Shown: positions 9,455-18,165, numbered from the stretch's first letter. The stretch: DNA of 64,000 nucleotides from CAIRTM01 sp963723235 (GCA_963723235.1 CAVRPV010000006.1:248001-312000); one strand, 5' to 3'. The notes: a model not told the origin generated them from the letters alone. Translations and numbers: made by a program.

Positions 9455-10765
9455 ATGGAAAAACAAGCCGCGTTTGAAACAGCTTTGGCAAGCTTCCATC
9501 ACGACACCGGCGCTTGTATGCTGAAGGAGGAATACGACGGCGAGACCGACGAACCTCCATCTTGTTTGCTGCAGCTCTCCGGTTCAGTATCCCCCCTTGA
9601 AGATTTCCGCTCCAAGAAGAAAAAATATTCTTTCAGTAAAACATCCCCGATAGTCAAAGCATTTCGCCGGCAGCACTTTCCGCTCATCACAACCCGGGAG
9701 TGGAACGACTGGCGCTGGCAGATAAGCAACAGGATACGCACGGTTGAAGAGCTAGAAAAAATCATGCCGCTCTCCGACGCGGAAGGCCGCGCTTTCAGCA
9801 ACACGGTCAGAATGCTGCCCATGGCTGTAACGCCGTATTATGCCGCATTGATGGACCGCAACGACCCCCACGATCCAATCAGGCGCTGCGTGATCCCGAG
9901 TTACCAGGAACTGCTGCATTGCCCCGGTGAATCCGATGACCCCCTGCACGAAGAATTCGACTCGCCGGTGCCGGGGCTTGTGCATCGCTATCCGGACAGG
10001 GTGCTTTTTCTGGTCACCGACTTCTGCTCAACCTACTGCCGCTACTGCACGCGCTCGCGGCGCGTAGGAAATACGCAGAATCTCGGCATAACACGCAAAA
10101 ACTGGGACGCGGCCCTGAACTACATTGAACAGCATTCGGAAATCCGGGACGTACTTATCTCGGGCGGTGATCCGCTGACATTGCCCGATGAAATCATTGA
10201 CTGGCTCTTGAACCGCCTGCGGCGCATACCGCACGTTGAGATTATCCGCGCAGGAACAAAAGTGCCGGCCGTACTGCCGCAGCGCATAACCGACGCCCTG
10301 GTTCGCATTCTGAAAAAATATCACCCCCTGTGGATCAACGTCCATTGTACGCACCCGCGCGAGCTGACGCCGGAAACAGAGCAGGCCCTTGCCCGCCTGG
10401 CCGATGCCGGCATACCGCTGGGCAGCCAGACGGTTTTACTCAAGGGCATTAATGATGACCCGGCAACCATGAAGTCCCTGTACCACGGACTGCTGCGCTC
10501 GCGGGTGAGGCCCTATTATCTGTACCAGTGCGATCCTATCAGCGGCTCATCGCACTTCAGGACACCGGTCACAAAGGGCCTCGAGATTATTGAGGGCCTG
10601 CGGGGACACACGACCGGCATGGCCGTGCCCCACTTTGTTATCGATGCACCTGAAGGCGGCGGAAAAATTCCGCTGCTGCCGGATTATTATCAGGGCCGGG
10701 AATCAGGCGATGTCGTGCTCAGGAATTATGAGGGCAAGTACTTCCGCTATCCCGACACAATGTAA
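9455..10765 (+). CDS. Lysine 2,3-aminomutase-like radical-SAM enzyme (KamA family)
   Basis: 436 residues, the usual KamA size. The radical-SAM cysteines are C191, C195 and C198 (CSTYCRYC), and the PLP lysine is in APEGGGK (about K404). By position relative to that lysine (44 and 7 residues upstream), the two aspartates that hold the lysine epsilon-amino group in clostridial lysine 2,3-aminomutase (D293 and D330) are both kept, in CDPI and in IDAP. L-lysine is therefore the likely substrate and beta-lysine the product. The start at 9455 has aaggag upstream. It is the first gene of an operon with two ATP-grasp ligases, a GNAT-deacetylase fusion and a GNAT. EpmB, a shorter relative, lacks the C-terminal extension seen here. 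Confidence 0.88.
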   Translation: MEKQAAFETALASFHHDTGACMLKEEYDGETDEPPSCLLQLSGSVSPLEDFRSKKKKYSFSKTSPIVKAFRRQHFPLITTREWNDWRWQISNRIRTVEELEKIMPLSDAEGRAFSNTVRMLPMAVTPYYAALMDRNDPHDPIRRCVIPSYQELLHCPGESDDPLHEEFDSPVPGLVHRYPDRVLFLVTDFCSTYCRYCTRSRRVGNTQNLGITRKNWDAALNYIEQHSEIRDVLISGGDPLTLPDEIIDWLLNRLRRIPHVEIIRAGTKVPAVLPQRITDALVRILKKYHPLWINVHCTHPRELTPETEQALARLADAGIPLGSQTVLLKGINDDPATMKSLYHGLLRSRVRPYYLYQCDPISGSSHFRTPVTKGLEIIEGLRGHTTGMAVPHFVIDAPEGGGKIPLLPDYYQGRESGDVVLRNYEGKYFRYPDTM

Positions 10766-10789
10766 CCTATGGGACCGGGCAGAAGTACC

Positions 10790-11836
10790 ATGAAAATCGG
10801 ATTAACCTACGACCTCAAGGATGATTATCGCGCCCTGGGGATGAGCGAAGATCAGATTGCCGAGTTCGACTCGCATGAAACCATCGACGCCCTTGAGGAC
10901 GCCCTGCGCAGGCTCGGCTTTGAAACCTGCCGGATCGGTAATATCTTCAGCCTTGTCAAGGCGCTTGCGACAGGCGCAACCTGGGACATGGTTTTCAATA
11001 TCTGCGAGGGCCTCTACGGAGTGGGACGCGAAGCCCAGGTGCCGGCCCTGCTGGATGCCTACCGCATCCCCTGCACATTTTCCGATCCATGCGTGCTGAG
11101 CCTTACCCTGCACAAGGCCCTGGCAAAACGGGCGGTACGGGACATGGGAATCCCGACCCCGGAATTCTTCCTGGTTGAAAGCCTTGCGGATATCGCCCGT
11201 GTGCGCATGGAGTTCCCCCTGTTCGTAAAGCCGTATAGCGAGGGCACCAGCAAAGGCGTAACCGCACAATCGGTGATACGCTCTCAGGACGAACTGGAAC
11301 AGATGTGCGCCGAGCTGCTGGTGCAGTACCAACAGCCGGTGCTCGTTGAGCGCTTCCTGCCCGGACGGGAATTTACCGTGGGCATTGTCGGCACGGGCGC
11401 GCAGGCAGAGGCCGTCGGCATTGCCGAGGTTGTGCTGCACGCGCAGGCCGAACAGGGCGTGTATTCATACCTCAACAAAGACCGCTGCGAAGAGCTCGTC
11501 TCGTATGAGCGGCCTGACGACCCGGAAGCCGCGCTTGCCATTGCTACCGCGCTTGATGCCTGGCGGGGTCTGGGCTGTTTCGACGCGGGCCGGGTTGATC
11601 TGCGCAGCAACGCACAAAAAATCCCCGAATTTATTGAAATAAACCCCCTGGCAGGCCTGCACCCCACCCACTCCGACCTGCCTATCATCTGCACAACCGA
11701 GGGCATCGCCTATGATGAGCTGATCAGGCGCATCATGGCTTCCGCGCTTACGCGCTGCGGCCTGCTTGACAGGGCACCGGATGCAATGTGCTGCGCGCCC
11801 GTGGCTGCCGGCTCCCGGAATAGTGCCGCCCGATGA
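10790..11836 (+). CDS. D-Ala-D-Ala ligase-like ATP-grasp protein (first of two)
   Basis: 348 residues with ATP-grasp architecture: a Ddl-like N-terminal domain (KIGLTYDLKDDY, VFNICEG), an ATP-binding segment FVKPYSEGTSKGV near residue 145, FLPGREFTVGI and the metal-binding FIEINPLAGL near the end. Ddl relatives join two amino acids through an acyl-phosphate. This one is divergent from housekeeping Ddl and sits 24 bp behind the aminomutase gene. It overlaps the next ligase by ATGA, implying coupled translation. I infer a ligase acting on lysine or beta-lysine derivatives; substrates are not shown by the sequence. Confidence 0.82.
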   Translation: MKIGLTYDLKDDYRALGMSEDQIAEFDSHETIDALEDALRRLGFETCRIGNIFSLVKALATGATWDMVFNICEGLYGVGREAQVPALLDAYRIPCTFSDPCVLSLTLHKALAKRAVRDMGIPTPEFFLVESLADIARVRMEFPLFVKPYSEGTSKGVTAQSVIRSQDELEQMCAELLVQYQQPVLVERFLPGREFTVGIVGTGAQAEAVGIAEVVLHAQAEQGVYSYLNKDRCEELVSYERPDDPEAALAIATALDAWRGLGCFDAGRVDLRSNAQKIPEFIEINPLAGLHPTHSDLPIICTTEGIAYDELIRRIMASALTRCGLLDRAPDAMCCAPVAAGSRNSAAR

Positions 11837-12828
11837 AAACCGCAACAACCGTGTGCGTGCTCCATAACGAAGTCCCGGCGGACGCAGGCCCGGATGAGCA
11901 GGACGTGCTCATTCAGGCTGCCGAAATCACCGCGATTCTTGAGCGGCTTGGCTATGCGGTATTCCGCCTGGAGGCCGGCCTTGACTGTCACAGCGTCCTG
12001 TCAAAGCTGCGGGAGCGCAGCGCTGCAATCGTCTTCAACCTGGTTGAATCGCTGGCAGGATCGGATGCCCTGATCCACCTGTTTCCCGGCCTGTTTGAAA
12101 CATCGGGCATACCGTTTACCGGATCATCCTCTACGGCCCTGTTCCTGACGTCTAACAAAATCATCGCCAAGCGCCTGATGTCCTGTGCCGGCATACCGAC
12201 ACCGGACTTTATCGACCTGAGCCTGCCAAACCCTGCCGCGTTCGCGCCGGGCACCTATATCGTCAAATCAGCAACCGAACACGCCTCAATCGGGCTTGAG
12301 GCTGACTGCGTTATTGAGCTCAACTCAGCGCAGGACGCGCTGTCCGCACGGGAAAAATTCTCCCAACGGTTCCGCTCCCGGACGTTCTTCGCCGAGGCCT
12401 TTATACCGGGGCGTGAATTCAACCTCTCGATCCTGAGCGGGCCTCACGGCCCCGAAGTTCTCGCGCCTGCTGAAATTATATTTACGAACTTCGGTCAAAA
12501 CCCGGCCATTGTAGGCTATAGTGCAAAGTGGAACGAAGACGCGCCGGAATACGGCAACACGCAGCGCTCGTTTGATTTCAAAGAGCAGGACCGGGAACTG
12601 CTGAAAGCGCTGCGCATCACCGCCCTTGCCTGCTGGAGAGAATTCAGCCTGAGCGGCTATGCCCGGGTTGATTTCAGGGTTGATGCGAACAACCGGGTCT
12701 GGGTTCTTGAAATCAACGCAAACCCCTGCCTGGCGAGCGACGCGGGCTTTATGGCCGCGGCCGGGCGCAGCGGCTACGGACCCGAAACCGTAATTGATCG
12801 GATTATGCACGCGGCCATGCTGTCGTAA
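11833..12828 (+). CDS. D-Ala-D-Ala ligase-like ATP-grasp protein (second of two)
   Basis: 331 residues, again a Ddl-type ATP-grasp: IVFNLVESLAGSDALIHLFPG in the N-terminal domain, GIPFTGSSSTAL, ATP-site lysine in YIVKSATEHASIG, FIPGREFNLSIL, and VLEINANPCL for metal binding. It overlaps the first ligase by four bases. Two paralogous ligases in a row suggest two successive peptide-bond or amide-forming steps, or a heteromeric enzyme. It is more divergent than its neighbour at the ATP loop (no GxSxGV). Confidence 0.8.
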   Translation: MKTATTVCVLHNEVPADAGPDEQDVLIQAAEITAILERLGYAVFRLEAGLDCHSVLSKLRERSAAIVFNLVESLAGSDALIHLFPGLFETSGIPFTGSSSTALFLTSNKIIAKRLMSCAGIPTPDFIDLSLPNPAAFAPGTYIVKSATEHASIGLEADCVIELNSAQDALSAREKFSQRFRSRTFFAEAFIPGREFNLSILSGPHGPEVLAPAEIIFTNFGQNPAIVGYSAKWNEDAPEYGNTQRSFDFKEQDRELLKALRITALACWREFSLSGYARVDFRVDANNRVWVLEINANPCLASDAGFMAAAGRSGYGPETVIDRIMHAAMLS

Positions 12829-12840
12829 AGAGATACAACC

Positions 12841-14619
12841 ATGTTCAGAATCAGGCGAATATTTGACAATGCCATTACGCTTGACCGCGAAGCGATCACC
12901 CAGGTGCAGGAGATCCTGAAAACACAGTTCAACGCGCTTGATGACTCTGAGATTGACCGGCTGGTACTCCAGCTGAAAAATCCCCTGAAATACCGTTTCA
13001 AAACCGTTCTTTTTATCGCCGACGATCATCAGGGCCGCGTCAAGGGTTTTGCGCTCGCGCAGCATGAACCGGTCATGCGGTTCTGCTACCTTGACTACAT
13101 ATCAATCAATCCGCGCGACCCGGGCAGGGGTATCGGATCAGCCCTGTATGGAAGTGTGCGCGACGAAGCGCTGAGCCTTGGAGCCGAAGGTATTTTCTTT
13201 GAATGTCTTCCCGACGATGAGGCCCTGTGTCGCGATGCCGAGCTGCGCCGTCAAAACGCAAAGCGCCTCAGGTTCTATGAACACTTCAGGGCCTTTCCCA
13301 TTGCAGGTACGCGCTACGAAACCCCCTTCGCCGCTACCGACGATGCCCCGCCCTACCTTGTGCTGGACACCCTCGGCAACGCTGACGGCCTGAGCAGGGA
13401 CCGGGCCAGAGAAATAGTGCGGGCAATTTTAGAGCGCAAATACGGGCGCCGTTGCCCGCCAGGCTATATCGACATGGTCGTTGACTCGTTTACCGATGAC
13501 CCGGTTCGGCTGCGGTTGCCGCGTTACAGCAAAAATGCTGCCTCGCAAACAAATGGAACAGTGCCCTTTGTTGCTCTTGATCGCAGAATTGCGCTTGTCA
13601 TTAACGACCGGCATGACATTCACCATGTAAAGGACCGCGGTTATGTCGAAGCCCCGGTCAGGATTAAATCCATTCTCGAGGGAATACGCAAACTCGATAT
13701 ATTCGATGAAATAGAGCCCCGCAGCTTTCCGGAGCGCCATATCCGGGCCGTTCACAGCAGCGCGTTTGTGGACTACCTCAAAAAAATGTGCCTGCTGATC
13801 GAGCCGGGCAAATCAATCTATCCCTATGTGTTCCCGATCAGAAACGCGGCCAAGCCGCCTGTCGAAATGCCGGTCCGGGCAGGCTATTACTGTATTGACA
13901 CGTTTACACCTCTCAACCGCAATGCTTTTACCGCTGCGCGCAGGGCGATTGACTGTGCCCTTACCGCCGCTTCAGCGCTCTTCAAGGGGTATCGTTTCGG
14001 CTATGCCCTGATCCGCCCCCCCGGCCACCACGCTGAGAAACGGGCCTTCGGGGGGTTCTGCTATTTCAACTCAACGGCTGCGGCCGCCCACTTCCTGAGC
14101 GCTGTTGGCAGGGTTGCTGTGCTTGATATCGACTACCACCACGGCAACGGTACCCAAAACATATTCTACAAGCGCCGGGACGTATTCACCCTTTCCATTC
14201 ACGGCAACCCCAAATTCGCCTACCCCTACTTTTCAGGTTTTGCCGATGAAAAGGGAAAAGAAGACGGACGCGGCTTTAACCTGAACATGCCTCTTGAAGA
14301 AGCAGTCGACGGAAAACAGTACCGCAAAGCCCTGCATTCTGCGCTGGAAAAAATACGGAGATTCAAACCGGTTTTTCTTGTGGTAGCACTGGGCTATGAC
14401 GTTGCCAAGGGCGATCCCACGGGCACATGGTCTCTGCGGGCGGCAGACTTTGAAGAAAACGGCCGCATGATAGGCGCAGCCGGATTCCCCACCCTGTTTA
14501 TTCAGGAAGGCGGGTACAGAATTCCGATGCTGGCCAAAAACGCCGGTGCTTTTTTCAGCGGATTTGCGGATGGCGCGCGCGCCTGGCTTGGGCTGCGTTC
14601 CGGCCGCACGCGCGCATAG
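12841..14619 (+). CDS. GNAT acetyltransferase fused to histone-deacetylase-like amidohydrolase
   Basis: 592 residues in two parts. Residues 1-170 form a GNAT domain (YLDYISINPRDPGRGIGSALY is the acetyl-CoA loop). Residues about 235-590 form an arginase/deacetylase-fold HDAC domain of the acetylpolyamine amidohydrolase kind: RPPGHH with tandem histidines at 396-397, zinc ligands D431 and H433 in DIDYHHGNG, and D520 in GYDVAKGDPTG. All catalytic and zinc residues are present, so both halves look active. The fusion could acetylate one amine and deacetylate another, or protect and deprotect an intermediate of the aminomutase-ligase pathway. It starts 12 bp after the second ligase. Confidence 0.88.
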   Translation: MFRIRRIFDNAITLDREAITQVQEILKTQFNALDDSEIDRLVLQLKNPLKYRFKTVLFIADDHQGRVKGFALAQHEPVMRFCYLDYISINPRDPGRGIGSALYGSVRDEALSLGAEGIFFECLPDDEALCRDAELRRQNAKRLRFYEHFRAFPIAGTRYETPFAATDDAPPYLVLDTLGNADGLSRDRAREIVRAILERKYGRRCPPGYIDMVVDSFTDDPVRLRLPRYSKNAASQTNGTVPFVALDRRIALVINDRHDIHHVKDRGYVEAPVRIKSILEGIRKLDIFDEIEPRSFPERHIRAVHSSAFVDYLKKMCLLIEPGKSIYPYVFPIRNAAKPPVEMPVRAGYYCIDTFTPLNRNAFTAARRAIDCALTAASALFKGYRFGYALIRPPGHHAEKRAFGGFCYFNSTAAAAHFLSAVGRVAVLDIDYHHGNGTQNIFYKRRDVFTLSIHGNPKFAYPYFSGFADEKGKEDGRGFNLNMPLEEAVDGKQYRKALHSALEKIRRFKPVFLVVALGYDVAKGDPTGTWSLRAADFEENGRMIGAAGFPTLFIQEGGYRIPMLAKNAGAFFSGFADGARAWLGLRSGRTRA

Positions 14620-14633
14620 ACGGGAGTAAACAC

Positions 14634-15119
14634 ATGGCGGAAAACTGCACACTGCGCACACTGCCCGGACAGAGTGATGTCTGCGCCGTTCGGGAGATAA
14701 TCGCCGCCACCGGTTTTTTTTCAGACGAGGAAATAACGATCGCGGGTGAACTGGTTGAGGAAACGCTTGTGAAAGGCGCTGCGGCCGGGTATCACTTTAT
14801 TTTTGCTGAAAGCGCGGGAACGCTGATCGGATACTGCTGCTTCGGGCCCATTCCGCTCACCCGGGAGAGCTTTGATATATACTGGGTCGCAGTCATGCCC
14901 GGCCAACAGGGCTCAGGCCTTGGGCGACGCCTGATGGAGGCCGCGGAAAACGCGATCAGGGAGCATGGAGGCAAACGGGCCTACGCGGACACATCCTCGC
15001 GTGCGCAGTACCTGCCCACCCGCAATTTTTACGAGGCCATCGGCTACCATCAGGAAGCCTGCCTGCCGGATTTCTACGCGCCCGGCGACGGCAAGGTCGT
15101 GTACTGCAAGATTCTGTAG
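14634..15119 (+). CDS. GNAT-family N-acetyltransferase
   Basis: 161 residues. The acetyl-CoA binding motif is VMPGQQGSGLGRRLM near residue 88, followed by a conserved RNFYEAIGY helix and strand. It is last in the aminomutase operon (14 bp gap, gggag before the ATG). By family it moves an acetyl group onto an amine; in this context an amino group of the operon product is a reasonable guess. In methanogens, acetylation of beta-lysine by a GNAT gives the osmolyte N-epsilon-acetyl-beta-lysine, but this protein is shorter than AblB. Confidence 0.82.
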   Translation: MAENCTLRTLPGQSDVCAVREIIAATGFFSDEEITIAGELVEETLVKGAAAGYHFIFAESAGTLIGYCCFGPIPLTRESFDIYWVAVMPGQQGSGLGRRLMEAAENAIREHGGKRAYADTSSRAQYLPTRNFYEAIGYHQEACLPDFYAPGDGKVVYCKIL

Positions 15120-15167
15120 CAGGCCAGTAAAACAACGCCAGGACTCTGTTCAGTCTGCCGGCTCCGC

Positions 15168-16577
15168 CTACTCACCGGCCTTCGCCGGAAAACACCTGAT
15201 GCTGACCGTTTCGGGCTCAACGCTGCTTGCCGTCTCCGGAGCACAAAGGCTCACATCCTGCTCAACACGGGGCTTGAGCGCGGCCACATCAACCGGTTCG
15301 GTATACACGGTTTTAACGTCCGGAATATTCCTGCTCGGACCGATGACCTGCACGCGGTCCGGAACCACCTCACAGTGATCAATGCGCAGTCCGGGCGGCA
15401 GAGCTCCGGTCAAATCGATCTGAACCGGCACGCTGCTGACCGCTTCTATGTCCAGGATGACGGTCACCGTTTCCGGGGTCACCTTGCGCAGCACAACGCC
15501 CGGAGGCAGACTGAAATTATCCGGCTCCAGCCTGAAAACATTCTCGCCGATCACGCCGCTGCGCAGGTCAACCCGCGCCTTGAGCTCTGAGGCGCTGATA
15601 TTTTTCAGCAGTGCCTCAGACCCGCTGAGCTGAAGGCGAACCGTGTCCACATCAGCATCAACGTATTCAAAATTCGAATCGCGCTTTGCATATTCCAGCG
15701 GAATCTCCATGGTCACAAGCGTGCCGCCGCGGCGCGCAAAGCCGAACCACACCAGCGTGACAATCAGCAGGGACACGGCCCCGGCAACCGCCATCGTGCG
15801 TATCTCGCGGCGGCCGGTCACGGCGGCCGCAGCCGGGCGAAGGCGCTCAAGCCAGCGCTCCAGAGCGGCCGCGTCGGCAAAAACCTCAAAAGTCTCGCCG
15901 TGGGCGGCGCTGACCGTGCCGCGCTCCTCGGAAATGACGATTGCAATCGCGTCAGCAACCTCGGCAATACCCGCAGCCGCCCGATGGCGCATACCGTAGT
16001 GCGACGGCATGTCCGTGCGCTGCGAAAGCGGCAGAACCGCGGCAACCTCAGCGATGCGGTCCCCGCGCACCACGGCCGCTCCGTCATGCACCGGGTTATC
16101 GGGCCAGAAAATGCTCATCAGCATCTCCCGCGAAAGCAGGCAGTCGATGCGGATGCTGCTGTGCGTCTCCAGGCCCGCGTCGCTGTCTGCCGGCAGCACG
16201 ATCAGACCCCCGATTCCTTTCTCGGCCAGTCCGAATGCAGCCTCGGCAATGCAGGCGTGCGGCGCGCGCACAGGCAGCCCCGGGTTTCCCCAGAAAAATG
16301 TTTTCAGGTTGCGCGCCTGCAGCGCAGCCCTGATTTCATTGCGAAACACCACAACAACGATCATGGCCGCCACGGCCGTGATGCCCTGGATAACCGAGCT
16401 GGTGAGAATCAAACCAACGGCCACCGCAATGCGCTGCAGCAGCAGCAGGCCCATGATGCCGATGAAAACCCGGAAGGCGGTGGTGCCGCGAAACAGCACG
16501 TAGACGCGGAAAAGAATGTAGCTGTTGAGCAGGATATCGACGATATCCTGCCAGCGCAGTTCAAAGGGTAAAAGCAT
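15168..16577 (-). CDS. Diadenylate cyclase with C-terminal YbbR repeats (CdaA-CdaR fusion)
   Basis: 469 residues. Three hydrophobic helices (residues about 15-80) precede a DAC domain with the catalytic DGA (165-167) and RHR (197-199) motifs, so it should make c-di-AMP from two ATP. After another membrane helix (about 261-280) come YbbR repeats up to the C-terminus. In Firmicutes the same parts are separate proteins, CdaA and its regulator CdaR. Here they are one chain, probably with cytoplasmic cyclase and periplasmic YbbR portions. No glmM follows. It is convergent with the aminomutase operon, 48 bp between stops. Confidence 0.87.
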   Translation of the reverse strand: MLLPFELRWQDIVDILLNSYILFRVYVLFRGTTAFRVFIGIMGLLLLQRIAVAVGLILTSSVIQGITAVAAMIVVVVFRNEIRAALQARNLKTFFWGNPGLPVRAPHACIAEAAFGLAEKGIGGLIVLPADSDAGLETHSSIRIDCLLSREMLMSIFWPDNPVHDGAAVVRGDRIAEVAAVLPLSQRTDMPSHYGMRHRAAAGIAEVADAIAIVISEERGTVSAAHGETFEVFADAAALERWLERLRPAAAAVTGRREIRTMAVAGAVSLLIVTLVWFGFARRGGTLVTMEIPLEYAKRDSNFEYVDADVDTVRLQLSGSEALLKNISASELKARVDLRSGVIGENVFRLEPDNFSLPPGVVLRKVTPETVTVILDIEAVSSVPVQIDLTGALPPGLRIDHCEVVPDRVQVIGPSRNIPDVKTVYTEPVDVAALKPRVEQDVSLCAPETASSVEPETVSIRCFPAKAGE

Positions 16578-16605
16578 ACGTCACGAAACTTCTAACAGGT
16601 TTTTA

Positions 16606-16737
16606 CAAAAGACCTTATGTGCAGACTGTTCAAAAATGTCCGGATGTAAGGCGTGCACGTCCAAGTGAATGAGGCGTACTTTTCCGTACGCCGTGCGTAG
16701 CGTAGCGCACCGCAGCATCCGGACTTTTACAAGCGCT
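16606..16737. repeat. Dispersed intergenic repeat with inverted ends
   Basis: The ends are near-complementary (tgttcaaaaatgtccggatg versus gcatccggacttttacaag) and the centre has cgtacttttccgtacg. It therefore folds into a long hairpin. A related element lies at 3149-3311. Non-coding. Confidence 0.5.
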
Positions 16738-17175
16738 TCAATCAACGATGCTGAAACGCGCTGTGCCATACACTACGCCGTCCTGATCGAGTACTTCAAC
16801 CCGCCACGGGCCCTTTTTGTCGGGCGCAACTTTCAAACTGCTGTATGCGGACCAGCGGGGCGGCTGAAGGGTTAAATTAAAATGCGCGACTTCCCGGTCC
16901 CAGAAAAACCAGCGATGCGTTATATGCTCCACTGCAGCAACGCGCGTAAAATCACTGTAGCAGTACAGCGTGCCCTGTGCCGCGGAAAATACCACCGAGC
17001 GTCCCAGCGGTCGGCCCGCTTCAATGCCGCTGCAGGCAAAAACTTCTCCGGCCTGTGTGCGTGTGTCTTTACCCTCCGGCTGCGCGCCCGCAATAACGGG
17101 GCATGCCAACAGCCCGGTTGCCAGCAGCAGGAACCACCCCCCGAATCTCAATCTGCGTTTAATTCTATGGGTCAT
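16738..17175 (-). CDS. Exported DUF2914-domain protein
   Basis: About 145 residues, starting at MTHRIKRRLRFGGW with an N-terminal signal peptide ending near VIAGAQ. The rest is a DUF2914 domain: YCYSDFTRV, HRWFFWDREVAHFNL, RWSAYSSLKVAPDKKGPWRVEVLDQDG and a final FSIVD strand. The function of DUF2914 is unknown; it is common in Deltaproteobacteria as an envelope-located domain. A longer frame to 17247 adds an unlikely leader. Confidence 0.7.
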   Translation of the reverse strand: MTHRIKRRLRFGGWFLLLATGLLACPVIAGAQPEGKDTRTQAGEVFACSGIEAGRPLGRSVVFSAAQGTLYCYSDFTRVAAVEHITHRWFFWDREVAHFNLTLQPPRWSAYSSLKVAPDKKGPWRVEVLDQDGVVYGTARFSIVD

Positions 17176-17259
17176 GTTTAAAGCCCCGGTCACCACCGCC
17201 AGAAAAACCTGCCCCGGAAGGTTTTCAACAAACCCGGAAAGGCACAAAGTTCAACACGT

Positions 17260-17766
17260 TCAATAGCGCCACTGTCCGTCCCTGAACATAAAAAATTCGG
17301 TGACCGGCACTTCCTCGGCTAATGCAAAAGCTTCAGGCTTGCGTGTGCCCGATGTGTCAGCAGTTGTGCGAAAAACCTTCTCAATATATTTCAGCGTACC
17401 CACATACACTTTGCTGCCCGGTGCTTTCGTTATCCGGAGCTCATACGCATTGCCACACTGGCTGTACTCTTTGACGCTACAGCCGCCTGTCGTGTTAATG
17501 CGTACGTTCTGAAGGGCGTACCCGTTCTTATCTCCTATCCAGCGATTACAGAAGGTTTGAAAATTCCGTCCAACACTGAGGGTTTCATCGTTTGGCGCCT
17601 TGCCGGTATCCGGATCTTTAAAAAGAGCCTCAAAGCTGTCTCCCGACAGCCACACGGCAGTACCATCACCTGCCGTTGCACTGATAACTGAAACTGCCAA
17701 AAACAGGCTTACGCTCACAATAGTCTTTACAAGACATGTCCGTCGCTTAACGTTTTGAAAAATCAT
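17260..17766 (-). CDS. Exported protein of unknown function
   Basis: 168 residues. A signal peptide (TIVSVSLFLAVSVISATAG) is followed by a small domain with three cysteines (FCNRWIG, GGCSVKEYSQCGNAYEL) and an aromatic C-terminus (FFMFRDGQWRY). I do not recognise a family. It precedes the DUF2914 gene on the same strand with an 84-bp gap and may be cotranscribed. Confidence 0.55.
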   Translation of the reverse strand: MIFQNVKRRTCLVKTIVSVSLFLAVSVISATAGDGTAVWLSGDSFEALFKDPDTGKAPNDETLSVGRNFQTFCNRWIGDKNGYALQNVRINTTGGCSVKEYSQCGNAYELRITKAPGSKVYVGTLKYIEKVFRTTADTSGTRKPEAFALAEEVPVTEFFMFRDGQWRY

Positions 17767-17896
17767 ATGTAATCCTCCCTGTTGAGCTGTTCAGCGCCTG
17801 TCACTCGAACAGAAAAAAGCTTCGGCAACACTGCTGGAAATTGTTAATAGTATAATTCTAACACCCCAGAATGGCAAGTCCAGTGGTTTTTTAACA

Positions 17897-18055
17897 TCAT
17901 GATTTATGTGCGCCCACAATCGCCACCCATTTCCCTTCCTCAGTAATTGAATCACCGTAGCAGAGAATCCGTTCAGGTTTAGCGTCTGCAGCACATGCAA
18001 CCATTGTCAGTGCAAGCATTGCTGCGAGTATAATCATGTGTACGAATCTAATCAT
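17897..18055 (-). pseudogene. Short exported fragment with GDSL/SGNH block I
   Basis: A 52-codon frame starting at 18055. It has a hydrophobic leader with a possible lipobox (MVACAAD) followed by PERILCYGDSITEEGKWVAIV. YGDSIT is the catalytic serine block of GDSL/SGNH esterases, but the frame stops eleven residues later, so blocks with the Asp and His are missing. It is either a remnant of a GDSL lipase gene or a frameshifted start; no continuation was recognised downstream. Confidence 0.4.
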
Positions 18056-18165
18056 ATGGTTGCATCCTCATGAATTGATCGTACATTTTCAGTGACCGGA
18101 CCAACGTTACGGATGAAGGCTCGGCGTGATTTTATGGCGCGTCCCTGCAAGCCGGGTGTTATCTG

